From positions 863,501-927,500 of the forward strand of contig JADLSH010000355.1 in NCBI GenBank assembly GCA_016169945.1: a DNA stretch of 64,000 nucleotides, given 5' to 3'. The position numbers and the translations under genes were made by a program. How positions within the stretch are numbered: position 1 is the first letter of the stretch; every line of letters starts with the position of its first letter. Under the pieces are notes generated by a model. The model did no database searches and was not told where the DNA came from. It saw nothing but the letters and a program-made list of their open reading frames with translations. This document shows, piece by piece, positions 46,455 to 59,189 of the stretch. The stretch comes from Trachythela sp. YZ-2020. Taxonomy: Eukaryota; Cnidaria; Anthozoa; Malacalcyonacea; Clavulariidae.

Positions 46455-46719
46455 GCCCTTTATCCGTGGGCCCTTTCTCGCCTGGCCAATGAACTGCACA
46501 AATATATGTGTTCCTATTTATCATTGATACATCAAAGTTTTTCCGTGAACATGCCGAAACCCAGCGACGAGACTTTTCAATTCCTTGCGACGGTTTTGGA
46601 AAAGGTATAAATACCTTTTGCCCAGAAGCTCTCATTTCCTGAAGCGATTTCGGCAATTTTTCTGGATATCTCGAATCACTTGCACACGTTCCCCAGCAAC
46701 AGTGCTTAGTACTAACCAT
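46444..46719 (-). CDS. THAP-domain protein, 91 aa, probably an exon of a transposon-derived gene
   Basis: A zinc-dependent DNA-binding THAP (C2CH) domain. CCWGTC near the start supplies the first two cysteines, CAVH near the end the last Cys and His, with the invariant Trp (RRWVSAC) and proline-rich IPFPKPSQG between, and HWPGEKGPTD at the end, as in many cnidarian THAP proteins. ATG 46719 is the natural start (MVSTKHCC). The stop at 46444-46446 follows a few non-homologous residues; a splice donor (AAGTG then GTAAAG) overlaps there, so the real exon may end there and the rest may be lost. Confidence 0.7.
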   Translation of the reverse strand: MVSTKHCCWGTCASDSRYPEKLPKSLQEMRASGQKVFIPFPKPSQGIEKSRRWVSACSRKNFDVSMINRNTYICAVHWPGEKGPTDKGPKW

Positions 46720-46892
46720 GTTCTAACTTTGGTGTAAATTTGAATGAGTTTTAGTGCAGATAAAATAAAAAAATATGCCAATGATAGTTCACTGCTAGTA
46801 TAATTCTATATTAAATAGTGTTTGTTTGTCTGAGTCTCGTGGGGGGTCTTAGCTGAGGGAATCTATTTTTAGCTACATGAGACAACGCTATT

Positions 46893-48234
46893 GTTGATGT
46901 CAATTCTTACAACTCATCCATAATTATACTAACAAATAAACAGGGATCACAAATAATAGCAACACATCAATCTCTATTCATACTCTTCAATGGTAAAATT
47001 TTTGATCTCTTAGGCCACAGGATATTAAATTTTTTTAGGAAAAAACTAATTGGGGACCAAGACACTTCTTTTGTTTATTATAGGAAGTGGTGGCTCACCT
47101 GAATAAATTGGAAAATGGATTCTAAATTCGCAATATTGGAGCAACCACAGAAAGGCAGATTAAGAAGAGAGCCAGACAGTTGGATTTCTTGTTTAACGAC
47201 AGAGACTCTAAGACTGGCATTTGGTTTTATATTTTCAATCTCTTTCATTGAGACTGGCATTATCTAAATAGTATAAGAGAAAATAACAATAAATGTTACT
47301 ATTTTCATTGTGCATTTGCCTATTCATTTTAATCGAGCTTTAATTAATATGTTGTGGAGAAAGGGAGGGTATGCTGCTTGGCAGATGTCATCCTAACTGC
47401 TATACTAACAGCTGGCACATTTTTGTACCTGGGCTAGCACAGATATATTGCTATCGAGTGTGTAAGTGTGTGCGTATGTTAGCATGTAAGCTTGCAGCCA
47501 ATCAGCGACATAGGTACTCGGATTACTTGATTCAATTGACTTGGAATTATGTCATTTAAGTCATCCATATCTCAGATTTTGCCATTTCTTCTGAATTAGG
47601 ACAGGACAAATTAAACAATTGAGATTACTTTACTTCATTATATAACATATTAGATCGGCAAATATAATACACATCTAAAACAATTTACAAATTAGGATAG
47701 TAATCTTTATCTGTGAATCAGTGGTGGACTACAATTAGGGCCCTCCAAAACTAAGAGTAGGGCCCTTAGCCCTGAGTATTTTAAAATTACGATTGTGTGA
47801 TATTGAATGCTTCCTGAACTTATTGAAAGATTGATATGCAATTATGTATTTTTGTTTTATTGCTTCACAGATCCATATTCATACAGTGGGAGTATGGGCA
47901 CAGAGGAATGCTTAATAGTCAGATACTATATTACTATTTGTGATAGTCTCTCGACTCTCTTAAAGCAGTCTGTACTCTATTGTCTGGTGATCTACCCTTC
48001 AGTACAGTAGTTTAATATAGGCTATAGTGTGCAGTAGTAAAGAATAGATCAGCTATACTCAGCTACTCACTGCTACTCACTTGGATTATCCACCAAACCC
48101 AGTATTTTAGTTCAACCAAGTGAAGTGCAAAAAAATCTTTGATGATCTACTGTTTCACTGTGCATTTTGCTCTCAGGTTTTCTTCGTTAACAAGAGACAT
48201 AATGCCAACATTGTATATCTGTACCTGTGTTTAC
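46893..48234. other. No supportable gene
   Basis: AT-rich sequence. A minus-strand frame at 47078-47260 ends at a GTGAGC donor but has no recognisable domain. I could not link it to the RAD51-type exon upstream. Confidence 0.4.
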
Positions 48235-48305
48235 CAACACCTGGTGGGCCGTAGATCTCGATCAACTCTGCAAGATATAAACCGCCACAAAGAATATCAT
48301 CTAAA
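48235..48305 (-). pseudogene. Isolated RAD51-family exon with Walker A motif
   Basis: A 71-base segment bounded by an acceptor (TTGCTGCAG, 48306) and a donor (GTAAAC, 48234) encodes LDDILCGGLYLAELIEIYGP then PGVG, and the intron would split the Walker A lysine codon (next codon AAA). The layout LDxxLxGGxxxxExxEIxGPPGxGK is that of RAD51 paralogs (RAD51B or RAD51D type) used in recombinational repair. I find no other recognisable exon of the gene within several kb on either side. It is either one exon of a gene with very long introns or a captured fragment. Confidence 0.45.
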
Positions 48306-48421
48306 CTGCAGCAATAAAAACAAACCAGGATGACTCGTATGAAGTTTTGGACGCTCTCTGGTATAATATATTTATTTATTCTATTACCTTTCAACTGCCA
48401 GTCTGCAATATTACTGAAATC

Positions 48422-48809
48422 CATAGGTGGATTTTCAGATTTTGCTCTGGGGGGGGTGCCGAAAATTTAGGGGGGGTGCCGAAAATTTAGGGGGGGGGGG
48501 TGAGCGACAGGGTGCGTAGTGCTGTCGAGCAAGCTGCAGCAGGGGTCTGGGGGCACAGTTGGCAATGGGGGTAAGGGGGCGAAGCCCCCAGAAAATTTTG
48601 AAGTTTTTGGTCTTATTTAGTTCAAAATCCTTGTTTTTAGTCTTACTTAGTTCAAAATCTTTAGTTCAATCACACTACTGTCATTTATCCCAATGAGCAT
48701 TTAGATTTTTTTGGGGGGTGCAAATTTCTCTAGGTGGGGTGCGAAAACGTTTTAGGGGGGTGCAAAATATTTTTGGGGGGTGCGCACCCCCCCAGAAAAT
48801 CTGCCTATG
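48422..48809. mobile_element. G-rich hAT-like element with exact 8-base duplication
   Basis: The left end CATAGGTGGATTTTC and right end GAAAATCTGCCTATG are near-complements. The target duplication CTGAAATC is exact at 48414-48421 and 48810-48817. The interior is GGGGGTGC-rich and includes GGGGGCGAAGCCCCC. It shares its right end with the G-rich repeats at 23.6 and 55.9 kb, which it identifies as a transposon family. Confidence 0.85.
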
Positions 48810-49101
48810 CTGAAATCACTAAAGTGCCGACAGCAGGATATGAGAAACAAAATGCCTAGAGCGGTTTGATTGATCTAAGAATATTTATAATTATTCTGCA
48901 TGAAAATGGAAAACTCCAGCCTTTGTTTCAGAAGAACTACTTTTCCAAGATTTTTAAAATTCCAAGGCGCATTGCAATATTCGATAAAATTCAAAACATT
49001 GAAATTCAGAAGACAAAACCTTGACTGACATGTTGACAAAAGTGTTAATCAAAACACTTCACTCTGTTTACCAGGGTTTCACCTCTGTCAAGGCCCCCTT
49101 A

Positions 49102-49373
49102 TGGCCTGATTCCACGGCAAAATTATTCGCGAGAAATTGTGTCTCCAGAATACGGATGGCTGCACACCAGTGATTCTATTCAATTTCCCCACTTTTTTCA
49201 CTTTGGCAGTGAGTGACTTTGGTTTTGCTTTAGAACTAATTTCTACTCACTGGCGAAGCAGAATTTTTTCTTGCGAAGCCTGATTTATGTTTTCTCATCT
49301 GTGCATGCGTCAATTCATTTTGTGCAAAATTTTTGCATTTCGTTGAGAAAAAACACTCTCGTGGAATCAGACC
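49102..49373. mobile_element. Harbinger-like MITE with GGCCTGATTCCACG ends
   Basis: GGCCTGATTCCACGG at the left and CGTGGAATCAGACC at the right are complements with one mismatch. TTA flanks both sides (49099-49101, 49374-49376). Open frames inside are artefacts. Confidence 0.7.
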
Positions 49374-49376
49374 TTA

Positions 49377-51201
49377 ACAGCTGCTCCAGCGAAACCTCGT
49401 TACAGTCTGGTCATGTGACATCACAGATTTTGGGATGTAGAATAATTTGTTGTTAGGGTGAGTACATTGGGCAGAGTTATGAGAATTAACTTGTACGATT
49501 TACTTTCCTATCTATATATATAATTATGCCTTTTTACTCATATTGTTTTTGATTCTTTTTCATTTATTAATGATCCAAAGTCAGATTGTATGCAAAATTC
49601 AGCTTGTAAAAATAATTTATGCTTTATGTGTGAAATTTTTACAACCTTCTATTTATAGTCAACGAAATTGATACACTCGTTGTCTCGTTTGTATCAATCT
49701 AAAAATATGTGATCGTATTGCATTGAATATTAAACATATTTAAACAGTGTATAAACAAGTGGTATACAAGTCTAAGCGTTATTGAACAATTAGATGTTAA
49801 AAGCTACAGCAAGACGATTCTGTGTCACATGACGGCATCTTTAATCTTTATATGCAGATCGAGTCTGTAGACAATGATATGCGAGAAAGCTTATTGTAAT
49901 AATTCCAAGGATAAACTAATAGTTACGACTTAACTAAAACACTGTCGTTCCATGCAGTGCCCTTTACACAGATCTTTTAATTTGTTTACAATTAATGCTG
50001 TAGCAGATATTAATATCCTCGTTTGAAGGATTTGAATCTTGTAATGTAGTTGTTTGCAAAACTTTTCGGCCAAATGTGGTAGGAATTTCCGCACGCAATA
50101 CAAAAGTATACAAAATTTGCAAGGCTATATTTTCCACATTTTACAACATTTCGCAACCAAACTTTGCAATTTTACTAATTTTAGTATGTTCTTTCCGGCA
50201 ATATACTTTTTTTTGCCTAGATCAAAAATTAGTCTATAATGCAAATTGTCTATTCCACAAGAGAAATTCTATAATTAGACAAACAGTTATTTACCATATA
50301 TGGGATAATTGTCTTGTTTGACAACAGACTGGTCGCCTACCCCTACTGAGTATAGCAGACGACTTTGACATGGTACAAATTATGGAGGTAAAATCGATTC
50401 GCAAATATTTTTCATGAAAATGTTAAGGAAATTTCAAGGAACTCTTCGATTTTGTAAAGTGGAAACACTGACAAAATGGCAGCCATTTCCGGTTGCAAAT
50501 TTCTATTTACTTTTATTTTTTTTATTTATTGAAATTTATTGAGTACTCATTAATACAACACAATCACATAAATGACAATTTACTTGACATATTACAGTTT
50601 ATACTAAATGTGATCTTTATGAAATTGGCGGGCTGTCAAGTATGTTTTCAACTCTCAATTAAAGCCGTATACATGTTTAGAAAAAAATCTCAAATAGCCG
50701 TAGAAAACTCCACAAAAACAGTCTTTTACTCAATATAATACCAGGAAAAACTATAGAATAAATTTTATGGAAAAACTATAGCATAAAAACCAGCAATCAT
50801 CGATGGCCCGAAGCTCTTGTTGTGGTCGTGTATAAAAACATACCGAATCCATCATTTTATTTAAAATTAAAATGTTTGTTTTCAAACTTGCAACAGGAAA
50901 ATATACTCCTATTTTGGAAAAGGTTGTTTTCAACTCGAAGGTAGTAAATATTTACCAAAAACAGCAAAGTTTGCAAAAAAAACAACACAGAATTGAAAAA
51001 AAATTAAAAACAAACTTCGTTAAATTTCAAAAACACAAATTCGCCCGCGAGCACAAATAACATTAGGAAAATATCGGTATGCGGTAATTTTCATCGATGC
51101 AAGGACCTATATGACGTCAGCAACGGTGAGGACACTTTTTGACCTCGAGCACTCAGTCCATTTAGTATAGGTCAGTGGTCAAGACCCTTGCAAGGTGCCC
51201 C
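49377..51201. other. No supportable gene
   Basis: AT-rich, with short open frames only (longest about 80 codons), low in complexity and without domains. Confidence 0.5.
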
Positions 51202-51578
51202 CAGTGAGCTCTATATATATATATATCTGGAGTGAGAACTTATGTCCAAAAAGTGAAGCCAAAGATGGCGGAAATTGACGTCCAGTGCCAATCCCTTTCT
51301 ATTGTTTTCGACCGCGCGGTTTGCACAAGCCGGCAAGGAGTGTGCCAAAATTTCGTGTTTTTACTCCGATGTAAACAATAACATCATGATTTTATGAACT
51401 AATAACTTGATTAGCGATGCGATCTGTTAGTATAAACTGGAATTAGCTGGATAAAATGATATGAAAACTGTTTATGACCTTCATGAGTTTGGACGTCAAT
51501 TGCCGCCATCTTTGGCTTCACTTGGCCTATTGGCCGAACATTAGAAGTTCTTACTCCAGATATATATAGAGCTCACTG
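51202..51578. mobile_element. hAT-type MITE, 377 bases
   Basis: Ends CAGTGAGCTCTATATATAT and its complement. The arms run 75-90 bases through GAAGCCAAAGATGGCGG and AATTGACGTCCA. An exact 8-base duplication GGTGCCCC lies at 51194-51201 and 51579-51586. No ORF. Confidence 0.92.
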
Positions 51579-51719
51579 GGTGCCCCTCCTTTAAAAATAT
51601 TAGAATCCTTTCTAAAATTAAATATGTATGTGTTCTAATATACCAATTACTATTTTAAAATAATATAAAATTTTATACGCTCATCATATAAAATGCTTCA
51701 CTTTGAAACAACAACGACC

Positions 51720-52296
51720 TAGAGTGGATCGATATCGTAAATACCGAATACCGATATACCGCCATCAGAATACCGGTAAATACCGGTATTTTTAACGTGT
51801 TTTTTTTTAAGCCAAACTGAACTGCTTAACGTCGAGAAAAATCAAGTTTTGACAATATATTAATGTGACACATACTGTTATTAGTGCAAATGTCACAAGA
51901 TTCGCATTAAAAATTTGAAAAGGTTTTCGCTGCTTCGCAAACGCTAGTACTTCCACTTTCCAAAATCGAAGGTTCCTTTTTTACCGAAATTTCCTTCAAA
52001 AATTTCGCCATTTATATATTTCCGATTAAGGCGATTTAATAAACAAGACGTCTTGGTATTGCTAAACCAAAGCTGCTAGAACTGTAAGAACAAAATCGTC
52101 CATCTGTGAGTATTAACTTTGGTTTCTAAACGTGATTGTAAGCAAATTTGACTTGAAATAGCGTTTCAATCCGGTATTACGCAGCGAAATACCGAAATGT
52201 CGGTATATCGGTATTTTTGAATTGTCAATATCGCCAATACCGGTATCTAAACAAATACCGGTATACCGGATATATCCGGTATATCGATCCACTCTA
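51720..52296. mobile_element. hAT-type MITE, 577 bases, ATACCGGTAT-rich
   Basis: Ends TAGAGTGGATCGATAT and ATATCGATCCACTCTA. An exact 8-base duplication CAACGACC lies at 51712-51719 and 52297-52304. Sub-ends are built of many ATACCGGTAT palindromes. No transposase. Confidence 0.92.
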
Positions 52297-53029
52297 CAAC
52301 GACCACAAAATTTCATGAATATTTTGAAAGAATTTCAGCCATATTCTTCATTTTCACATTATTTTAGTAGAAAAATGAATTTAGGAACATATATGAAGCA
52401 AAATTATGTTGAATTTCTTGAGTTTGAACAATAAATTTAGTAAAGAAGTGTGCAGAATGATTGAAAAACATGCTTACAAAACAGTGGTGGAGAGACAAGC
52501 AGAACCTTCAAAACAAGGAGGAAAGGACACAAGAGAAATGTGGAAAAATTATAATTTTCTCTTTCCAAAATTATAATTTTCCATTTGTATTTGATATTAT
52601 TTGTTGTCAAAAGGACTTTTGCATAAGTTTTACGCACTTTTACCGAAAATCTAAATAATGTTACGAGTCATGCTGAACGTGACAAGTTCAAGGGCAATAA
52701 TGGCAATGGCCGCCCGCATGAACTTTGAAGAAAGCCTCAGATGAGAAACAAATATTCAACAAATAGTGGCCTAATAATAGTATATAAATACAGAAAACAA
52801 ACTTGTGCTACACCAAGGAAAACGATACTCATATTTAAACACCGTGGAAATGCACACAATAGTTGAAAAAGGTCCGTAGAGAACACGCTATAACATGTAA
52901 AATACAACAGAGTACTAAGACAGTCTGGCTAAACAAAAAAAATTATGTCGCTCCTGTATCGTAACTCCAAGCCTTAAAGACAGTGCTTTGGCGGCCACTC
53001 TTTCTTAAAGAATAGATAAATAACTATTT

Positions 53030-53460
53030 GAAAAACTTGGCTACCTAAACGCTTTTTTAAATGCTGTATTTTTAGTTGAAATATTCATATTCGCGTTCGG
53101 CGGACGTGCGCGGCGCGTTTTTTTTTTAAGGATAATATAACATCCGTTTTGCCTGTATAAATTCTCAACTTTCTTTAATAAATAAATAAGAACAGCTAGT
53201 TTTGTCAAATATATATATTTACCTCTTTGTTGGCTTCATTTTGACAGGATATCTTGATTTAAACGGCGTTGAAAAGTTTTTCTTCTTCGACGAAGACGAA
53301 ACGACCACGAGGAGGTTTAAAATTTGTGCTTTTTTTCACAATGTCATGTGACACGAATCATGTGACCGTAACCAGCGAATCAGGTAACAGAACGACCATC
53401 GAGCTAATCGAAGACTTTTGGATAGTAAATCTTCGTGAAACACGCAAAGGAAATGCGAGA
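53030..53460 (-). other. Copy B of the duplicated 5' gene module (inverted relative to 21.7-22.1 kb)
   Basis: On the minus strand this matches 21700-22115: the GTTCTGTTACCTGATTCGCT block, a TCACATGAC block, AACGCCGTTT, CCTGTCAAAATGAAGCCAAC with donor GTAAAT, acceptor TACAGGCA, and the GAACGCGAATATGAA block. The frame after the junction starts MKPTKRQNG and then diverges. Its function is unknown. Confidence 0.6.
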
Positions 53461-53774
53461 AAACGAATCAACATTAGAGTGGTCAACATTTAAAATCTTG
53501 ACACATATTTTTTGCATTCAAACTAGCAAATTTGCTTATAAAATATCATCATCATAATCACAGCATGCATCAGGATTTCATGGTTGCCATTAGTTATTAA
53601 AACGACGTTGTTTCAGCTCAGCTACTCGGCTATTTATTGGGGAGCGGTTGCAGCCCCCACCCCATCCGCAATATCCCACGTACCTCATAATTAAACGGGC
53701 GTTTCAAAACTTTAAAAAATAAAACTTCTATTGATCCAGAAAATATTTCTGGAAAAACATATTCCACTTTATAA

Positions 53775-53850
53775 ACAAGCTGTTGGGAAGTTTGATTCGT
53801 TAACCCAGGGTTAGGCTAACCGGCTTTTGAATAACCGGCCCAAAAAGACT
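53775..53850. repeat. One-ended CCGGTTA-type MITE fragment
   Basis: TTAACCCAGGGTTAGGCTAA followed by CCGGCTTTTGAATAACCGGCCC is an isolated terminal sequence resembling the GGCCGGTT end of the MITE in array 1. Confidence 0.4.
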
Positions 53851-53867
53851 TTTGTAGCTCAAGGGCA

Positions 53868-54160
53868 GAGCAATTGCACCACAGGAGCTCGCACATTCAT
53901 GTGTGTTTATAAATTTGTTCAAATAAAGTCATATTTATTCATTCAAATATATATCTTGTGTTGTTTTCTTGTCAAAATGTCTATATTTCGGTGTAAAATG
54001 AAGATTTACAACACAATATGTACTGTAAGGAATGGCTACACTTCTATTTTTACAGTTTATTTCACATTTGTGGTTAGGATATATTTGAATGAATAAATAG
54101 GACTTTCTTTGAACAAATTTATAAACACACAAGAATGTGCGGGGGCTCCCTGTGATTGCA
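53868..54160. mobile_element. Foldback element with about 75-base arms
   Basis: The left arm (53880-53952: GCACATTCATGTGTGTTTAT, TTATTCATTCAAATATAT) is mirrored at 54078-54150 with few changes; about 125 bases lie between. A tRNA A-box-like GTAGCTCAAGGGCAGAGC precedes it at about 53855, but no B box follows. Confidence 0.7.
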
Positions 54161-54745
54161 ACCCTTGCAAGTGACGTCACGACACACAATCCGATGTTTC
54201 GTTTGGCCTACGTCAAATGCTGTCAACTACCCGTCAAAGCCACATTCTGCTGAATTCAATCCGGCATTATCGCTGCTGTCCGGAGTGCTCGCGATGATTT
54301 TTGCCACCTAAAATGGCGAATTATTTAGCGTGACATACTATTCTCGCGTGACTGCAATATCCAAATATGAAAATCATTTCGATTTCAAGAAATAACGGAC
54401 AGAAAGTGGAGTCACAGAGCGCAAGTTCATTACCTCAAAAAATCATTTTTACATCAAACTGGAACGCTTGAATAATATAATATACACATTCTAAATCCGT
54501 TACATTCGCGTGTATAGATTATTATATGCAAGCGTGTACCTGTAGCTTATGATGCTATAGAAGTGTCTAGCATGCAATCCGCTCAATGGCAATGTACAAA
54601 GTCTGTACATAACTATCAAATAAGTAGCAATATTATATATGGAAACAAAGTATAAACCTAACATATATATTAACAACATATTAAAGAACTACTCTCTTCT
54701 GAAAGAATGAAATGGCAAAAACTTTATATAAACTATTGTCATACT

Positions 54746-56984
<2,239 letters not shown>

Positions 56985-57591
56985 TGTGCTGTGCTTAATT
57001 TAGTGCTAAAATAAAATAATTTAACATTTAATTAACCAACTATAATTTGCTAATACACCTTACTTTGTTCAGTATTTTATGCTGTCTTTTAATGCCAGAC
57101 AATTTTACTTGTCACAGAGGAAGTGTTGGGCAAGAAAGAAACACTAAAACTCAACCCTTTTGTAAAAGAAAATGAAAATTAAGCAAAACACGAAAAGTAA
57201 TACCAACAACAGCTGTAAGCTTTAGAAAACTGTGAATAAAGTTTCAAATTTGTCAATTTCAAATTAACATTTCACTAATTTTTCATATTATTTTAGCGGA
57301 TTTGTCGCAACATCGGATTCATAAGCGTGTGTACTTCTAAGGTTTAGCAAAATCCGAGCATGAATTAGCGATACTTTCATGTTTTAACGACATAAAATTC
57401 AAATTATGGGTCGGACAATTCCGACTTGCACAGAAGATGCGACCAAATTACCACTTGATTTCTTCAAAAAAACAACCGTGTAACAAGCACAAAAGCTTTA
57501 TTTCCGTACATACTGTATCAATACATCTTCTCAGAGCAAAGTAACAGTGGAATAAAGCACAAAACCAGGAAGAATTTCGTTAAAAACTTAC

Positions 57592-57640
57592 CTAAATATT
57601 TTTACTACACTCCTTCGAGTTTCTTACTTTCTTGTCCAGC
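57592..57640 (-). promoter_or_regulatory. Probable SKP1 5' untranslated exon and promoter side
   Basis: On the minus strand a clean donor (TTTAG then GTAAGT) sits at 57592/57591. The next acceptor toward the gene (TTATTTTAG) lies just ahead of the SKP1 ATG exon. This suggests a short leader exon with an intron of about 580 bases before the coding start. The 5' limit is a guess. Confidence 0.4.
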
Positions 57641-57849
57641 CAAAATCCAGGGGGGGGCTTTGAACTTTGGAGTTTTGGTTACGTCACATAATTTTACGTG
57701 ACGCGATGCGAGTGGACTGAGGCGAGTGACACAGCACACTGATAGTCAATAATTAATAGATAATTAAGTGATGATCAACAGATGATTAATGGTTATTAAT
57801 ATATATTTCAGGTCAACGATTTTGAGCCAAAATTCTGTTTTAATCAATC

Positions 57850-57945
57850 AATGTAATCTTAATCCCAATCCTACTCTAAATACTAACCCTAGCCTAATTC
57901 TAACCCTAATGCTAATCCTAACTGTAATCCTAACCCTAAGTCTTG
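57850..57945 (+). repeat. Degenerate CCTAA-type (telomere-like) repeat
   Basis: About 14 imperfect copies of TAACCCTAA / TAATCCTAA between SKP1 and CMC1. None is a long perfect TTAGGG run, so this is a simple repeat and not an active telomere. Confidence 0.6.
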
Positions 57946-58308
57946 TTACATCATTTCAAGAGAGTGAAATGTATGGAATTCACTCATGATTTTATTATGT
58001 GTTTACGTATCCATGAATTATAATTTTTATTACAGCAAACTATTAATACACATTTTAACAACTCTCCAATGTTTACATTGAATAAACTACATTAATGGTG
58101 TAGACTCTAATACTGAAGTTACTTGTGAGCACAGCTGCACAGACAATGTCTTAATCTGCAACTGTTCATCGTTAGATGCAATCGATCACATTTGCAGTCC
58201 AGTAACTATTGCTCAGTGTCAATTATCTGCGATTGTTCATTTTGTATGAAAACGACAGTATTTACACCTATAGACTAGTCAAGTAACAAAATTAGCCACC
58301 ATAGTCTA

Positions 58309-58695
58309 TCAACCCATATTAACGGTCGACTCTTTTCGTTTAAACGCTGCCTCCTCATTAGTTTGTGCATATTTTTCCTGGTATTCTTCCCTTCTTTTCA
58401 AGTATATATCCGTACACCTTCCCCTGAATTCATCATTAAAATACCACTCCTGTAAACACTTCTGCATCTGGCGGTTCTCAGCTCTACACGCGGTCACCAA
58501 AGACAATGTCCTACCCTTAGCACAGTTTGTAAAAGCATCTACATATTCTTTACATAGCACTTTCGCTTCTTCTCTCATAATTTTGGGGATTAAAACGTTC
58601 TGTTCTACGTGTCGTAAGTTTGAACCTGAAGCCCATTTTGGTATGCGTTTCTCTACTTCTAAATTGTCGGTTTTTTGTTGACTCAAATCCGCCAT
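58309..58695 (-). CDS. CMC1: CMC1-like COX assembly mitochondrial protein, single exon, 128 aa
   Basis: A small twin CX9C protein of the mitochondrial intermembrane space that stabilises COX1 during cytochrome c oxidase assembly. Two CX9C motifs are exact: C48-C58 (CKEYVDAFTNC) and C70-C80 (CRAENRQMQKC), with the family block LRHVEQNVLIPKIMREEAK just before the first. Vertebrate CMC1 has LRHVEKDVLIPKIMREKAK at the same place. I start at the ATG at 58695 (aagATGG). The frame continues upstream to further ATGs, but their sequence is not protein-like and holds a G-run. The protein is slightly longer than human CMC1 (106 aa), through about 20 extra N-terminal residues. One intact exon means either intron loss or a retrocopy. 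It lies between SKP1 and the BK gene on the same strand. Confidence 0.9.
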   Translation of the reverse strand: MADLSQQKTDNLEVEKRIPKWASGSNLRHVEQNVLIPKIMREEAKVLCKEYVDAFTNCAKGRTLSLVTACRAENRQMQKCLQEWYFNDEFRGRCTDIYLKRREEYQEKYAQTNEEAAFKRKESTVNMG

Positions 58696-58698
58696 CTT
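58689..58698 (-). promoter_or_regulatory. YY1-type AAGATGGCGG motif over the CMC1 start codon
   Basis: AAGATGGCGG covers the chosen CMC1 ATG. This is the core of the YY1 site often found at start codons of housekeeping and mitochondrial genes in animals, so it may serve both as initiator-region element and as Kozak start. Confidence 0.35.
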
Positions 58699-59189
58699 GA
58701 ATTTTTCGACTCGACTTGAGCCGGGGGGGGGACGTTTAAAAATATTTGTCATTTTCTTGTGGTTAATTATTAAGCTGCAATGCGCCCTTGTTTGGTATTT
58801 TACTTTGTCTAAGCCAAGCAATTTTACACGTCAATGATGTCCAATTGCTCATATCTTCTGTTTATCTATAAAGCCGCGCAATACTCTCTAATGCGCCCTC
58901 TTAGTAAATGAATGAATAACACACATATGATATAAAAGATACAAACACGAATAGCAACACTCGAACTTTTACATATATGACTTTTGTTTACAAATTTGCA
59001 AAAACTTTACAATAAATACTGCCGAAGCTATTATACTATAATTATGTACAAATCTTCAAGATAATTTACAATTTTTATGTACAGATAAGAAAATGTATGA
59101 TACAAATAATTATGAATCGTTTCTATTCTTTGATATACCCATTTCAGTACTGTAATACATTTTGCGATGAAGAGCAATTATAATATTAT

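Larger units (their letters stand above)
45424..46892. mobile_element. 1.47 kb element with AATAGCGTTGTCTC ends carrying a THAP ORF and a SAP-like exon
   Basis: AATAGCGTTGTCTC at 45424 and GAGACAACGCTATT ending at 46892 are perfect 14-base complements. Further matching (GACCCCCC, GACTCAGACAAACA) lies inward on both sides. Inside are a 14-base tandem repeat, a plus-strand SAP-like exon and a minus-strand THAP ORF. THAP domains are DNA-binding modules of P-element transposases, so a transposon origin fits. No clear target duplication and no catalytic domain is visible. Confidence 0.65.

Noticed and set aside
47078..47260. 60-codon minus-strand frame ending at a GTGAGC donor as the next RAD51-type exon
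   Set aside because: The sequence after a RAD51 Walker A should read KTQ followed by a conserved helix; this frame does not.
57850..57945. Chromosome end or interstitial telomere
   Set aside because: Copies of CCTAA are imperfect and few, and genes continue on both sides.
58696..58821. A longer N-terminus for CMC1
   Set aside because: Upstream in-frame ATGs exist, but the extension crosses a G-run and is not conserved-looking; vertebrate CMC1 starts close to the CX9C core.
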